Assembly: GCA_029061255.1 (NCBI GenBank)
Contig: JAIDSL010000142.1
Span: forward strand, 1-52,362
Origin: Muribaculaceae bacterium
GTDB lineage: Bacteria > Bacteroidota > Bacteroidia > Bacteroidales > Muribaculaceae
Direction of reading: 5' to 3'
DNA: 52,362 nucleotides
In this document: positions 43,484-52,362 of the stretch, piece after piece
How positions within the stretch are numbered: position 1 is the stretch's first letter
How the letters are laid out: each line of letters begins with the position of its first letter
Position numbers and translations under genes: made by a program
Notes under the pieces: generated by a model
Told to the model about the DNA's origin: nothing
The model's input: the letters and a program-made list of their open reading frames with translations, nothing else
The model's database searches: none

Positions 43484-43557
43484 CGGGGCGTAGCGCAGTC
43501 CGGTAGCGCACCTGGTTTGGGACCAGGTGGTCGCAGGTTCGAATCCTGTCACCCCGA
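43484..43557 (+). tRNA. tRNA-Pro (anticodon UGG)
   Basis: A 74-base cloverleaf. The anticodon stem CCTGG/CCAGG encloses TTTGGGA, giving UGG, and the T arm is GCAGG-TTCGAAT-CCTGT. The acceptor stem has one mismatch, C6 opposite A67. CCA is not encoded (the next bases are CGA), so it must be added after transcription. It is a single gene with its own promoter and terminator. Confidence 0.97.
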
Positions 43558-43560
43558 CGA

Positions 43561-43592
43561 AAAAGACACTGCTTAAGCAGTGTCTTTTTTTT
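43561..43592 (+). terminator. Terminator of tRNA-Pro
   Basis: AAAGACACTGC and GCAGTGTCTTT pair around TTAA and are followed by an eight-base T-run. It begins a few bases after the tRNA. Confidence 0.9.
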
Positions 43593-43631
43593 ATCCTAAC
43601 CATCCGCTGAGGAAGATATGGCACTACGAAG

Positions 43632-44921
43632 TTACCTAACGTCTTGCAACGACACCGAGTCAGGGAATGTGAAATCGAGGATGCGTCGGGCTACCTCTGG
43701 AGCACTGAATTTTTTCTGCACGGATTTCTTCATCCTGACAAGGAGATCATGATTGTCTACATTCCGGTATGCCCAGACAATACCTTCCGCCACCATTCCG
43801 GCTCTGATGGAAGGAGAATCATTCCATGTGGCAAGCCATCCTGTCTTAAGGTGCTCCACAATGTCACGCTGCCCTCCATGATCTATGGCTACAGGAATGC
43901 ATCCATATGCCTGACCCTCCACAAGAGTGCCGGGAAGCGTCTCATAGTCAGAAGTAGAAACCACAATATCGCAATCTGAATAAGCCTGTTTGATTTCCTC
44001 CGCCCCTTTCAGCACTCCAAGATGGATATGATGGACAGCAAAATTCCGGAGATTATCAATGTTCTTAAAGGCACCGAAGGTAACCAATTCCACATTTGAT
44101 GCCACATCAGGATACGAACTTCTCAACACCTCCATAGCCTTTTTCAACACCGGCAATCCCTTGATAGGGTCATCCAGACGTGCGGCACCGAAAATGATCC
44201 TGACAGGACCGTTTCTTTTTCCTGCCCTGTCGCGGACATCGTCGGCTGTAGAAATATGGAAAGGATTTGGGATCACCTTCACCACAAGGTCGTTCATCAG
44301 ACCGCTCTGTTCAGCCTTATTCGCAAGCCATGTGCTGACCGCCACAAACCTGATCCTGCCGGGGGCATACAGTTTTTTCTTTACTTCCCAAATATGGTGG
44401 GATATGTCGTTGTGATGAGCCTTCTTGCCTAAGAGAGGGCAATCTCCACATTGCCTAAGGTATCCCGTGCACCCTTCGGCATGATGGCATATCCCTGTCA
44501 TGTTCCACATGTCGTGCATAATCCATACCACCGGCTTAGCGAGGGCAATTATCTTTCTTAGACCTTTGAAACTGAGCATTCCCTGATTCACCCATCCAAG
44601 GAAGATGGCATCGGCATCCTTCACCCATGGATGTGACCACAATGGCAAGCCTTCTGATGCTGTGTCGATCTTAAACAAGGTGCTTTTCTTGAAACCATTT
44701 CGTACATACACCCCGAGACGCTCCTTCAAGAAGCAATATTGTATTTTTCTGAATGGCGCACATACACGCACGAAATCGGAATGGCTGATTTTTTCGCATA
44801 CCAACATACGGGCATCCACCCCAAGCTCCCGGAGCGCCACAACTAACCTATAGGTGACAATTGCTGCTCCTCCCCGAAGGTCACTTCTGCTTATGAATGT
44901 CAGTTTCAAATCCTTTTCCAT
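43632..44921 (-). CDS. Glycosyltransferase family 4 with Cys/His cluster
   Basis: A GT-B transferase of 429 residues. The N-terminus RSDLRGGAAIVTYRLVVALRE is typical of transferases that act on surface polysaccharide. A middle block, MHDMWNMTGICHHAEGCTGY followed by RQCGDCPLLGK, has four Cys and two His that could bind zinc. The C-terminal domain has SDYETLPGTLVEGQAYGCIPVAIDHGG. The start overlaps the end of folA by 16 bases, an odd metabolic partner. Donor and acceptor are unknown. Confidence 0.88.
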   Translation of the reverse strand: MEKDLKLTFISRSDLRGGAAIVTYRLVVALRELGVDARMLVCEKISHSDFVRVCAPFRKIQYCFLKERLGVYVRNGFKKSTLFKIDTASEGLPLWSHPWVKDADAIFLGWVNQGMLSFKGLRKIIALAKPVVWIMHDMWNMTGICHHAEGCTGYLRQCGDCPLLGKKAHHNDISHHIWEVKKKLYAPGRIRFVAVSTWLANKAEQSGLMNDLVVKVIPNPFHISTADDVRDRAGKRNGPVRIIFGAARLDDPIKGLPVLKKAMEVLRSSYPDVASNVELVTFGAFKNIDNLRNFAVHHIHLGVLKGAEEIKQAYSDCDIVVSTSDYETLPGTLVEGQAYGCIPVAIDHGGQRDIVEHLKTGWLATWNDSPSIRAGMVAEGIVWAYRNVDNHDLLVRMKKSVQKKFSAPEVARRILDFTFPDSVSLQDVR

Positions 44922-45403
44922 GACTCAAAACGGTATTTTACTGCGTTGCCGTCGTCGACCCATTCCGAAGCTTCATCAACTTGCCATTCGTCGCGGTATT
45001 CAGGAAACCATGCATCCACGCCTTCCGGCACAGGAGCATCTACAGCTGTGATAAAAAGCTTGGTTGCCATTGGCAAGAATTGACGGTAGATATCTTCACC
45101 ACCCATGATAAACGGCATTTCAAGACCGGCACATGCATCCAGCGCCTCTTCACAAGATGCTGCCACTACAGCACCTTCCGCCTTTTCCAGGCTACGCGAA
45201 AGCACAATGTTGAGGCGTCCGGGGAGTGGGCGCTTGGGAAGAGATTCCCAGGTTTTCCGCCCCATGATGACAGGATGTCCGAGTGTAAGGCGTTTGAAAT
45301 TCTTGAGGTCTGCCGAAATGTGCCACACAAGATCGCCGTCAATCCCGAGCTCAAGGCCAGGACCGACTGCTGCTATCATCGCAAGTTGACGGTTTTCGAT
45401 CAT
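44906..45403 (-). CDS. folA: Dihydrofolate reductase
   Basis: It reduces dihydrofolate to tetrahydrofolate with NADPH. The start at 45403 ([14 protein letters not shown]) gives 165 residues, the usual size. Family motifs are [19 protein letters not shown] with the Asp for substrate binding, [12 protein letters not shown] and [14 protein letters not shown]. It overlaps the thyA stop as ATGA, so thyA and folA are translationally coupled, a common pairing because thymidylate synthase makes the dihydrofolate that this enzyme recycles. Confidence 0.96.
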   Translation of the reverse strand: MIENRQLAMIAAVGPGLELGIDGDLVWHISADLKNFKRLTLGHPVIMGRKTWESLPKRPLPGRLNIVLSRSLEKAEGAVVAASCEEALDACAGLEMPFIMGGEDIYRQFLPMATKLFITAVDAPVPEGVDAWFPEYRDEWQVDEASEWVDDGNAVKYRFESWKRI

Positions 45404-46194
45404 ACGCTCACCTCCCCTTTGATTGCAGGCCAAGGATCATATCCTTCGAGAGTGAAATCCTCGTATTTAAAATCAAATATATCTTTCACATCAGGATTGA
45501 TCTTCATCTTAGGCAGAGCGCGTGGCTCACGGGTCAATTGGAGATTGACCTGGTCGAGATGGTTCAAATAGATATGAGCATCGCCAAGAGTGTGGATAAA
45601 TTCCCCCAGTTGAAGCCCGCATACTTGGGCCAGCATCATAGTAAGCAATGCGTAAGATGCGATATTGAATGGAACGCCTAAGAAGCAGTCGGCACTTCGT
45701 TGATATAATTGCAATGAAAGCTTACCATCCACTACATACATCTGGAAGAAGGCATGGCAAGGAGGGAGAATCATATTGCCGAGGTCTGCCACATTCCAGG
45801 CGCTGACTATGATGCGCCGGGAATCCGGATTATTCTTAAGTGTCTCCACCGCCTCTTTGATCTGGTCGATATGTCCTCCATTATAGTCGGGCCAAGAGCG
45901 CCATTGATAGCCATAGATGTGGCCGAGGTCACCGTCCGGATCAGCCCATTCATTCCATATTCTCACACCATGCTCTTGAAGATACTTCACATTTGTATCT
46001 CCTTTAAGAAACCAAAGGAGTTCATATATGATGCTCTTTAAGTGAGTCTTTTTTGTAGTCACCAATGGGAAACCTTCAGAAAGGTCAAACCGCATCTGAT
46101 ACCCGAAAGTGGATATCGTTCCGGTTCCGGTCCGGTCTTCCTTACGGTGTCCGTCGGTAAGTATGTGGCGTAACAGGTCTAAATATTGCTTCAT
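45400..46194 (-). CDS. thyA: Thymidylate synthase
   Basis: It converts dUMP to dTMP using methylene-tetrahydrofolate. I start it at 46194 ([15 protein letters not shown], 264 residues, the same length as the E. coli enzyme); a frame reaching further upstream would overlap the previous gene. Motifs include [19 protein letters not shown], the catalytic Cys in [32 protein letters not shown] and [13 protein letters not shown]. The gene starts 8 bases after the polyferredoxin-like gene, within an AT-rich repeat. Confidence 0.97.
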   Translation of the reverse strand: MKQYLDLLRHILTDGHRKEDRTGTGTISTFGYQMRFDLSEGFPLVTTKKTHLKSIIYELLWFLKGDTNVKYLQEHGVRIWNEWADPDGDLGHIYGYQWRSWPDYNGGHIDQIKEAVETLKNNPDSRRIIVSAWNVADLGNMILPPCHAFFQMYVVDGKLSLQLYQRSADCFLGVPFNIASYALLTMMLAQVCGLQLGEFIHTLGDAHIYLNHLDQVNLQLTREPRALPKMKINPDVKDIFDFKYEDFTLEGYDPWPAIKGEVSV

Positions 46195-46212
46195 ATTATG
46201 AATTATGCATTT
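46195..46212. repeat. AT-rich repeat unit between the polyferredoxin-like gene and thyA
   Basis: ATTATGAATTATGCATT lies immediately upstream of the thyA start codon (minus strand) and includes the stop codon of the preceding gene. It is the same family as at 148, 3104 and 4422. Confidence 0.6.
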
Positions 46213-47003
46213 GGTTCCATAAGTGGGGTCTGGCGATGGCGTCCTCGATTGAGCTGGAAGCGTATGGCATCGTTGGGGCAAACTTCAGTGCAGTCAAAGC
46301 AACGGGTGCATCGTGAATTGTCTACAAGACGCTGGTCGACCTTTATACATCTTGATGCGCAGACATCTTCACATTTCATGCAACTGATGCATTTGTCGGG
46401 GTCAATAGCGATATGCATCAACGACTGAGAGTGCAGACATCCGAGTGCCGTGCCAATTGGACAGACGTCTGTGCAGAATATCCTACCCCACTTCCATGCG
46501 CTGAAGAGTATGACTGCAATCATGACGCCCCCTGCTGCAACGCCAACACCAAGAGATACTCCGATCGCCTGCCAAGTTGCCTCCGTGTCGGCAGGGCGTA
46601 CTACTGAGGCTGCGTTGCGCATTATGTTCCACGGTTCAACCACGTATGCCACTGCCCATATACCTGCCACGAGCGAACCGATATAAGCGATAAGGATGAA
46701 TACCCATATCTTCCTCGGAGGCTCGTAGCGGAAAGTATGCTTAGGATCAAGTTTCCTTCTGCTCCAGATGGTGAGATCCTGAAGCGTGCCTACCGGGCAC
46801 ACAGTTGCGCAGTAAATGCGCCCGAAAAGAAGTGTGGCTATGATCCACGCCACAGTGACGCCAAAGCAGGACTGGATGGCCGACGGGATAATCTGCGACT
46901 GTTCCGCGATAAGCGCATAGACCGGAGCCCTGGTGCCAAGCAGGAGCCAGAGGAGTGACACAAACAGCATCACCAAGGCCAGCATTATCCGGAATTGACG
47001 CAT
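46203..47003 (-). CDS. Membrane 4Fe-4S polyferredoxin-like protein (NapH/NosR type)
   Basis: A membrane electron-transfer protein. Four or five hydrophobic helices carry two CxxxCP motifs in [13 protein letters not shown] and [13 protein letters not shown]. The C-terminus has two ferredoxin clusters, [15 protein letters not shown] and [13 protein letters not shown]. Its partner is not visible. It may feed electrons to a quinone- or flavin-linked reductase. It lies between yidC and thyA with no related genes nearby. Its last two residues fall in an AT-rich repeat. Confidence 0.88.
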   Translation of the reverse strand: MRQFRIMLALVMLFVSLLWLLLGTRAPVYALIAEQSQIIPSAIQSCFGVTVAWIIATLLFGRIYCATVCPVGTLQDLTIWSRRKLDPKHTFRYEPPRKIWVFILIAYIGSLVAGIWAVAYVVEPWNIMRNAASVVRPADTEATWQAIGVSLGVGVAAGGVMIAVILFSAWKWGRIFCTDVCPIGTALGCLHSQSLMHIAIDPDKCISCMKCEDVCASRCIKVDQRLVDNSRCTRCFDCTEVCPNDAIRFQLNRGRHRQTPLMEPNA

Positions 47004-47006
47004 TTT

Positions 47007-47034
47007 AGTCTTGAGTCTTGAGTCTTAAGTCTTA
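47007..47034. repeat. Four AGTCTTR heptamers
   Basis: AGTCTTG, AGTCTTG, AGTCTTA and AGTCTTA in tandem. This is the reverse complement of the unit at 28431-28465, with the same 7-bp period, just upstream of the polyferredoxin-like gene. Confidence 0.78.
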
Positions 47035-47042
47035 AGATTTTT

Positions 47043-47079
47043 TTGATTCATCATGATTTTCTTGATTCATCATGATAAA
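47043..47079. repeat. Direct repeat TTGATTCATCATGAT
   Basis: Two copies (starting at 47043 and 47062, 19 bp apart), with a partial third element CATGATTTC after. They lie in the gap after yidC. A family-like intergenic repeat with no known function. Confidence 0.7.
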
Positions 47080-47090
47080 ACATGATTTCT

Positions 47091-49190
47091 TTAACGTTTA
47101 CGGTTGCCGCCTTTCTGCTGCTCGCGCATCATGCGCTGCTGCTCTTTCTGCATTTCTTCGAGGCGTGCCATGAAGCCTGATTTTTTCTGCGGTTTCTTGG
47201 CATTTTCCTTCATGGTGCGGCGCACATCTTCTTCCTTGACAAACCATTTGCGGATAGCATAGGTCTGGATGATGGTGATGAGCAAGGAGAGGAAGTAGTA
47301 GTAGCTTAGGCCTGCCGCGTAGTTGTTGAAGAAGACGAGGAACATGATCGGCATCAGATACATCATCCACTTCATGCCCGGCATGCCGCCGCTCTGGCTT
47401 TGCATCGTGGAGCGAGTGTAGATAATGTTGGTGGCTGTCATAAGGAGGCAGAAGAGAGAAATATGATTGCCGAAGTATTCCGTGACAAGTGGTATATGGC
47501 CACTCCACGAGATGATGGCATCAGGAGCCGCAAGGTCGTGAGCCCAAAGGAATGATTGTCCGCGAAGTTCGATACAGTTGGGGAAGAATGTGAACATCGC
47601 GAAGAGAATAGGCATCTGAAGCAGCATCGGGAGGCAGCCTGACATGGGGCTTGCACCTGCCTTGCTGTAGAGAGCCATTGTCTTCTGCTGACGCACCATG
47701 GCATTTTCGTTGCCGGGATATTTGTCGTTGATCTCCTTGATATCCGGGGCAAGGATACGCATCTTCGCCTGGCTTACGTAGCTCTTGTAGGTGAGCGGGA
47801 AGAGCACGAGCTTAAGGAGAATAGTGAGCACAAGGATCACGATGCCATAGTTCCAGCCAAAGCTTCCGAGGAAGTTGAATACCGGGATGACGATAAGGGT
47901 ATTAATCCAGCGGAAGATGGGCCATCCGAGTGGGATAAGCTTTGTCAGCTTGAGGTTTTCATCCTCATATGTGTTCTTGTCAATCTTATTAAGGAGTGGA
48001 TATAGGTTGGGTCCTATATAATAATTGAACCCTGCGGGATTCGGGGTGTTCCAGTCATAATCGTTGACTTCTGCATCAGCTGTAAGCGACTTCAGATAAA
48101 CGCTGTTCTTAAGCACCTCGCTGTTGAAGTCGGCTGAATTGAAGTTCTTGTCGGCAATGAGGACAGAGGAGAAGAACTGATTCTTGAAGGCAATCCACTT
48201 CAGCTTCTGCTGGCGCTCTTTGCTCTTGTTGGAGTTCTCGCTCATTTCTTCTACAGAACCACCAAGGAACTTATAGGCAAGACGTGAGTTTCGCTCCTCA
48301 AACATACGTCCTTTTTCCTGGCGATGGATATCCTGATGCCAGTTGATGCCGAGTTTTCTGACGTTGCTCTGCACAATGGGAGCCATATTCTGTTGGATAA
48401 TCTCCATCTTCACCATATAGCTATCTCCTTTGGGAAGGGTATATTTGATACCCCAGAAAGCATCTGCGGAGAGGTCAAGAGTCATGAAGACGGTAGAGTC
48501 AGTCACCTCCTTTGGAGTAAAATAAAGATCTGCAGTAGAGATTTCCTGAGGAAGAGGAAGGATGAAGCTCATTTGATTTGACTCGCTATCAAACATCACG
48601 ACTTTCTTCTTGACTTTCTTTGTCTCGTCGGGGTCGTATTCAGTATCATATTTCTTGAGTTCTGCACGAGTCACCATACCACCCTTTGAAGACAAGTCGA
48701 GTTTTATCACCTCGTTTTCAAGGATAAACTTTTTGTCATCTCCGGATAGGAAAGTTGCGAATCTGCCATAGCGTCCTATAGAGTTGGATAGGGCACGCAC
48801 TTTGTCGATTGCCGCCGTATGTTCGGCTGCAGTCATGGCAGAGAGATTATTTGTCGATATGTCTTTCCAATTGAGGATTTTGCCGTTTACGGCTACAGTT
48901 CCATAGATGGAATCGCCGGCAAGGGCAAGCTTCACTCCGTTGCTATTGATCTCAAGGGCACTCTTGCCATCTTCGGTAGTCACCGGAGTTCCGTTAGTGA
49001 GAATGTTTTTGGCGAGCCATTCGCGTTCAGTGTCGGAGAAAAGGGCTGCCGCAGCTGGTTGGTTGTCAGCTACAGTCTGCTCTGTCTGAGCCTGTTCCTC
49101 CACAGCGGCTGGATCAGGCGATGTAAAATACATGAAACCGAAGAAAACGAGGGCCATCAGAATCAGGCCATAGACTGTGTTCTTGTCCAT
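47091..49190 (-). CDS. yidC: Membrane protein insertase YidC
   Basis: It inserts and folds inner-membrane proteins, alone or with SecYEG. The N-terminal anchor (TVYGLILMALVFFGFMYF) is followed by a large periplasmic domain up to about residue 440. The conserved five-helix core follows, with LGSFGWNYGIVILVLT, SPMSGCLPMLLQMPILFAMF and the late GLSYYYFLSLLITI. The C-tail is rich in Gln, Arg and Lys (EEMQKEQQRMMREQQKGGNRKR) and may bind ribosomes. It is 699 residues, long for the family but usual for Bacteroidota. It lies next to secDF, its functional partner. Confidence 0.97.
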   Translation of the reverse strand: MDKNTVYGLILMALVFFGFMYFTSPDPAAVEEQAQTEQTVADNQPAAAALFSDTEREWLAKNILTNGTPVTTEDGKSALEINSNGVKLALAGDSIYGTVAVNGKILNWKDISTNNLSAMTAAEHTAAIDKVRALSNSIGRYGRFATFLSGDDKKFILENEVIKLDLSSKGGMVTRAELKKYDTEYDPDETKKVKKKVVMFDSESNQMSFILPLPQEISTADLYFTPKEVTDSTVFMTLDLSADAFWGIKYTLPKGDSYMVKMEIIQQNMAPIVQSNVRKLGINWHQDIHRQEKGRMFEERNSRLAYKFLGGSVEEMSENSNKSKERQQKLKWIAFKNQFFSSVLIADKNFNSADFNSEVLKNSVYLKSLTADAEVNDYDWNTPNPAGFNYYIGPNLYPLLNKIDKNTYEDENLKLTKLIPLGWPIFRWINTLIVIPVFNFLGSFGWNYGIVILVLTILLKLVLFPLTYKSYVSQAKMRILAPDIKEINDKYPGNENAMVRQQKTMALYSKAGASPMSGCLPMLLQMPILFAMFTFFPNCIELRGQSFLWAHDLAAPDAIISWSGHIPLVTEYFGNHISLFCLLMTATNIIYTRSTMQSQSGGMPGMKWMMYLMPIMFLVFFNNYAAGLSYYYFLSLLITIIQTYAIRKWFVKEEDVRRTMKENAKKPQKKSGFMARLEEMQKEQQRMMREQQKGGNRKR

Positions 49191-49278
49191 TACAGGGGGC
49201 GGTATGAGTTTTTAATGTTGTTATTGTTGATAATGGGCGAATTGTCCGAGTGCGGAATGCACACGGATATTCAAGATG

Positions 49279-49286
49279 CAAAATTA
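49279..49286 (-). promoter_or_regulatory. -7 element of yidC
   Basis: Minus-strand TAATTTTG followed by GCATC, about 90 bases before the yidC start. Confidence 0.65.
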
Positions 49287-49331
49287 ATGTTTTTTTTCAG
49301 ATTTCGCAAGAAAAATAATTAGGATAAATGA

Positions 49332-49367
49332 AAAAATAAAAAAAGGGACGCACAAGCCGTGCGTCCC
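49332..49367 (-). terminator. Terminator of secDF built from the GGGACGCAC palindrome
   Basis: On the minus strand GGGACGCAC and GTGCGTCCC form a perfect 9-bp stem around GGCTT, followed by a T-run. It is the second copy of the repeat at 4380-4402, here with the T-tract needed to terminate secDF transcription. Confidence 0.8.
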
Positions 49368-49416
49368 AACAAGGTCATTGACAGATATCAATATCAGATA
49401 TCTGATGGATTACGGA

Positions 49417-52362
49417 TTATTTGAAGCGGCGGTTGCCCTGGAGTGCGGGGCCTGCTGCGTCAACTGTAGCCTTCTTCGCAAGTGAGCGCTTGAGGATGGC
49501 GTAAGCCACAGGAGCTGCACAGAAGAGCGAGCAGAATGTACCTACAATCACACCGTAGATCATCGCAAATGTAAATGAGCGGATTGTGTCGCCACCAAGG
49601 AAGAAGATGCAGAGGAGCACCAAGAGGGTGGAGAACGATGTCATGATCGTACGGGTAAGAGTAGTATTGAGCGACTTATTGAAAGTATCATAACGGTCCT
49701 CCTTCGGGTATACCTTCATCATCTCACGGATTCGGTCGAATACCACCACTGTATCGTTGATCTGGTAACCGATGATGGTCAGCACAGCAGCGATGAACGA
49801 CTGGTCGATCTCCATAGAGAATGGAAGGAAGCCCCAGCAGAGTGAGTAGAAGCCTATGATCAGGAATGCAGTGAGAGCCACAGCGCAAACTGCACCAACT
49901 GAGAAGGCGATGTTGCGGAAACGGAGAAGGATGTAGAGGAACATACAGAGCACTGCGATGCCAACTGCCCAGTATGCGTCACGCTTCATGTCGTCGGCCA
50001 CAGAAGGACCTACCTTCTGAATCGAGATGATACCGTGGCTTTCATCGCTCACTGAGAAGGCGTTCTTATCCATCACCTGTCCCTGTGCGTTGGTAAGCTC
50101 GGGTTGCAGACCCTTGTAGAGGAGGTCGGTGATCTCATTCTCGATGCCTTCGCTCTCGTCGTCGATCTTATAGCTGGTTGAGATACGTACCTTTGTGTCG
50201 TTGTCGATAGTAATGACACCTACGCTGACAGTCTTGTCGCCGGCAGCTTCCTGAAGCTGAGTAAGCAGACGCTCCTGAATATCGGAGGGAACCACATTCT
50301 TCTCAAACTGAACCACATAATTACGGCCACCGGAGAAGTCGATACCCTGATTCATACCGCGCACCAAAAGCGACACCACGGAGATGACGATGAGGAGACC
50401 CCATACGAGCATAGCAGCCTTGGTCTTGCCGAGGAAGTTGATCTTGGTATTTGTGAAGAGATTGCGGCTGATGCTTGTATCGAATGTCATGTTGGCGCAA
50501 CGGCCATTGGCTGTGATGAGGTCAAATGCGATGCGGGTCAAGAATACTGCAGTGAAGAATGAGCAGACAAGACCGATGATGAGGGTCGTTGCAAAACCCT
50601 TGATCGGGCCTGAACCGAAGATAAGGAGGATCACGCCGGTGATGACAGAAGTAAGGTTGGAGTCGAAGATTGCAGAGAATGCATTGCTGTAGCCTTCTGA
50701 GATAGCCTGACGGAGCTTCTTGCCGCTCTTAAGCTCTTCCTTGGTGCGCTCGAAGATAAGCACGTTGGCATCGACTGCCATACCAAGGGCAAGCACGATA
50801 CCGGCGATACCGGAAAGTGTAAGCACAGCCTGGAGCGAGGCGAGGATACCGAGAGTGAAGTAAAGGTTGAGCATAAGGCCCACGTTAGCCACGAGACCAG
50901 GAATCAAGCCATAGATAGCGATCATGAAGATCATGAGGAGCACGAGAGCCACAATGAATGAGATGAAGCCCTGCTGGATTGCCTCTGCACCAAGGCTCGG
51001 GCCGATAACGTTGTTGCTGACAACGTCAACTTTGGCACTCATCTTACCGGACTTCAGCACGTTTGCAAGGTCGTTAGCCTCTTCGGGAGTAAAGTTGCCG
51101 GTGATCTCAGAGCTTCCGCCTGTAATCTCATTGTTTACATTCGGGAATGAGTATACGTGTTCGTCAAGTACGATTGCGATGGGGCGACCGATATTGCTGC
51201 GGGTTATAGTAGCCCATTCGCGAGCACCACGGTCGTTCATACGCATGTTGACAGTATTACCGCGCATATTGTCGTATTCAGAAGTAGCGCTTGTCACAGC
51301 ATCTCCTTCGAGAGCGGCTTCACCCTTGAGTGCGATAAGCTGCCAATAAGGAGTGGTCTTATATTCGCCATTTCCCTTTGGAATAGGGTTACCCTGAGCG
51401 TCAGCTACAGGCACCTCAACAGCCTTTACTTCCCAAGCTGCGTGGAAATCGCTGGGGAGCTTCTGCTTTGCAAGGTCAGAATTGAGGATGGAGTCTACAA
51501 GGTTACGGTTGGCAGGAGCAACGAAACCGATCACCGGGCTACCGCTGCGCTGAGCGCCGCCGAGAAGCTGGATAAGGTTGAGGTGGTTGATGGTGTCCTG
51601 AGCAGCGTAAGCCATTGCGAAGTTATTGAGGTCTGAAGCGATCTCGTTGTAGTTGTAGACTTCGAAGAACTCAAGGTTAGCGCTTGACTTAAGAAGTTCA
51701 GTGACGCGCTCCGGTTCCTTCACACCCGGGAGCTCGAGAAGGATCTGGCCTTTCTTGTCCTGAAGCTTCTGGATATTAGGAGCTACTACACCGAACTGGT
51801 CGATACGAGTGCGGAAGATATTGAATGCAGCATCCACCTGGCTGTCTACCTGATCGTTGAGAGCGGCAGTCACTTCGCTATTTGAAGAGTTGCTCTTGAT
51901 CTTGCCAAGGAACTCGCCTTCACGAGTGAAGAGAGAAGCCATGGTGCCCGGCTGGAAATAAGAAGCGAATTTATTGATGAAGTCTTTGTCGGAAGTCTTT
52001 GCGCCGGCAGCCTTAGCCTTGTCGATGGCAGCGTTGATTTCCTTAAGTTGGGGCTCTCCGGCGGCAAACTGACGAAGGATGTCAGGCACTGAGATCTCGA
52101 GGACCACGTTCATACCACCCTTGAGGTCGAGGCCGAGGCCAATTTCCATCTGGCGAACCTGGTTGTAGGTATAACCGAGGTAAACCTTCTCTTTGTCGAT
52201 AGAGTCATTGTACTGTTTCAGACTCTGTTTGTAGACATCATTTGTCACGTCTGAAGTGCCGGCTGCCTTGGTAGCGTATTCATTTGCCAGTTTCTCATAG
52301 TGTGATGTCACAAACGAGAAAGAGATGTAGAATCCGCAAATCAGGACAAGCAGCACAGCAAT
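49417..52362 (-). CDS. secDF: Fused protein translocase subunit SecDF (partial, runs off the window)
   Basis: An inner-membrane protein that uses proton flow to help pull secreted proteins through SecYEG. The 5' end is cut by the window edge; the visible frame opens with Ile-Ala-Val inside the first membrane helix and no start codon is seen. The SecD half carries GLDLKGGMNVVLEI, LLELPGVKEP and GMAVDANVLIFERTKEE. The SecF half begins about residue 650, with FSGGRNYVVQFEK and INDTVVVFDRIRE. Fused SecDF is normal in Bacteroidota. It ends in a repeat-derived terminator. Confidence 0.97.
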   Translation of the reverse strand: MAVLLVLICGFYISFSFVTSHYEKLANEYATKAAGTSDVTNDVYKQSLKQYNDSIDKEKVYLGYTYNQVRQMEIGLGLDLKGGMNVVLEISVPDILRQFAAGEPQLKEINAAIDKAKAAGAKTSDKDFINKFASYFQPGTMASLFTREGEFLGKIKSNSSNSEVTAALNDQVDSQVDAAFNIFRTRIDQFGVVAPNIQKLQDKKGQILLELPGVKEPERVTELLKSSANLEFFEVYNYNEIASDLNNFAMAYAAQDTINHLNLIQLLGGAQRSGSPVIGFVAPANRNLVDSILNSDLAKQKLPSDFHAAWEVKAVEVPVADAQGNPIPKGNGEYKTTPYWQLIALKGEAALEGDAVTSATSEYDNMRGNTVNMRMNDRGAREWATITRSNIGRPIAIVLDEHVYSFPNVNNEITGGSSEITGNFTPEEANDLANVLKSGKMSAKVDVVSNNVIGPSLGAEAIQQGFISFIVALVLLMIFMIAIYGLIPGLVANVGLMLNLYFTLGILASLQAVLTLSGIAGIVLALGMAVDANVLIFERTKEELKSGKKLRQAISEGYSNAFSAIFDSNLTSVITGVILLIFGSGPIKGFATTLIIGLVCSFFTAVFLTRIAFDLITANGRCANMTFDTSISRNLFTNTKINFLGKTKAAMLVWGLLIVISVVSLLVRGMNQGIDFSGGRNYVVQFEKNVVPSDIQERLLTQLQEAAGDKTVSVGVITIDNDTKVRISTSYKIDDESEGIENEITDLLYKGLQPELTNAQGQVMDKNAFSVSDESHGIISIQKVGPSVADDMKRDAYWAVGIAVLCMFLYILLRFRNIAFSVGAVCAVALTAFLIIGFYSLCWGFLPFSMEIDQSFIAAVLTIIGYQINDTVVVFDRIREMMKVYPKEDRYDTFNKSLNTTLTRTIMTSFSTLLVLLCIFFLGGDTIRSFTFAMIYGVIVGTFCSLFCAAPVAYAILKRSLAKKATVDAAGPALQGNRRFK

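Noticed and set aside
46194..46281. 29-residue extension of thymidylate synthase
   Set aside because: It overlaps the previous gene; MKQYLDLL is the conserved N-terminus.

Overview
The window looks like chromosome from a Bacteroidales gut bacterium, probably of the Muribaculaceae or a close relative. Several start sites carry the Bacteroidota sigma-ABfr -7 element (TAnnTTTG), there are no strong Shine-Dalgarno sites, and the gene families are typical of the order: fused SecDF, DUF1573 pairs, DUF4831, a Wzi-family protein, a class I fumarase and a Pro-tRNA without encoded CCA. No insertion sequence, integrase, phage gene or CRISPR array is visible. The species assignment is inference from protein style only.

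Left part (1-11.8 kb, mostly + strand): an acyl-CoA ligase overlaps a CBS/sugar nucleotidyltransferase gene, followed by the GTPase Obg and a PlsC-type acyltransferase. A secreted protein of unknown function (minus strand) diverges from a histidine kinase/response regulator pair. A two-domain M16 zinc protease ends the block.

Exopolysaccharide locus (11.8-25 kb, + strand): a long structured leader precedes a Wzy-like polymerase, a Wzx flippase and five proven or likely glycosyltransferases interleaved with rmlA, rmlC and rmlD. A second promoter and leader drive a UDP-sugar dehydrogenase and rmlB. All four dTDP-L-rhamnose genes are present, so the product very likely contains rhamnose and an aminosugar uronic acid. 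The two leaders share sequence blocks just upstream of the start codon.

Housekeeping block (25-34 kb): a minus-strand run of nnr, DUF4831, fumarase, MFS permease, secreted C1 peptidase and rsmA, diverging from class II fructose-bisphosphate aldolase.

Second surface-polysaccharide block (34-41 kb, minus strand, apparently one operon): a WecA/MraY-like initiating transferase, a Wza-like export lipoprotein, a PHP-type phosphatase (CpsB/YwqE-like), a DegT aminotransferase, TcdA, a Wzi-family outer-membrane protein and a small lipoprotein. No BY-kinase (Wzc) is in the window. This block probably supplies initiation and export for polysaccharides such as the one built by the first locus.

Right part (41-52 kb): DUF1573-DUF1573-meaB, tRNA-Pro(UGG), then minus-strand yidC, a polyferredoxin-like membrane protein, thyA, folA and a glycosyltransferase, and finally secDF, which runs off the window edge. 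Short intergenic repeat families (an ATTATGAATTATGCATT unit, AAGACTT heptamers, a GGGACGCAC palindrome and TTGATTCATCATGAT units) are scattered through the gaps.
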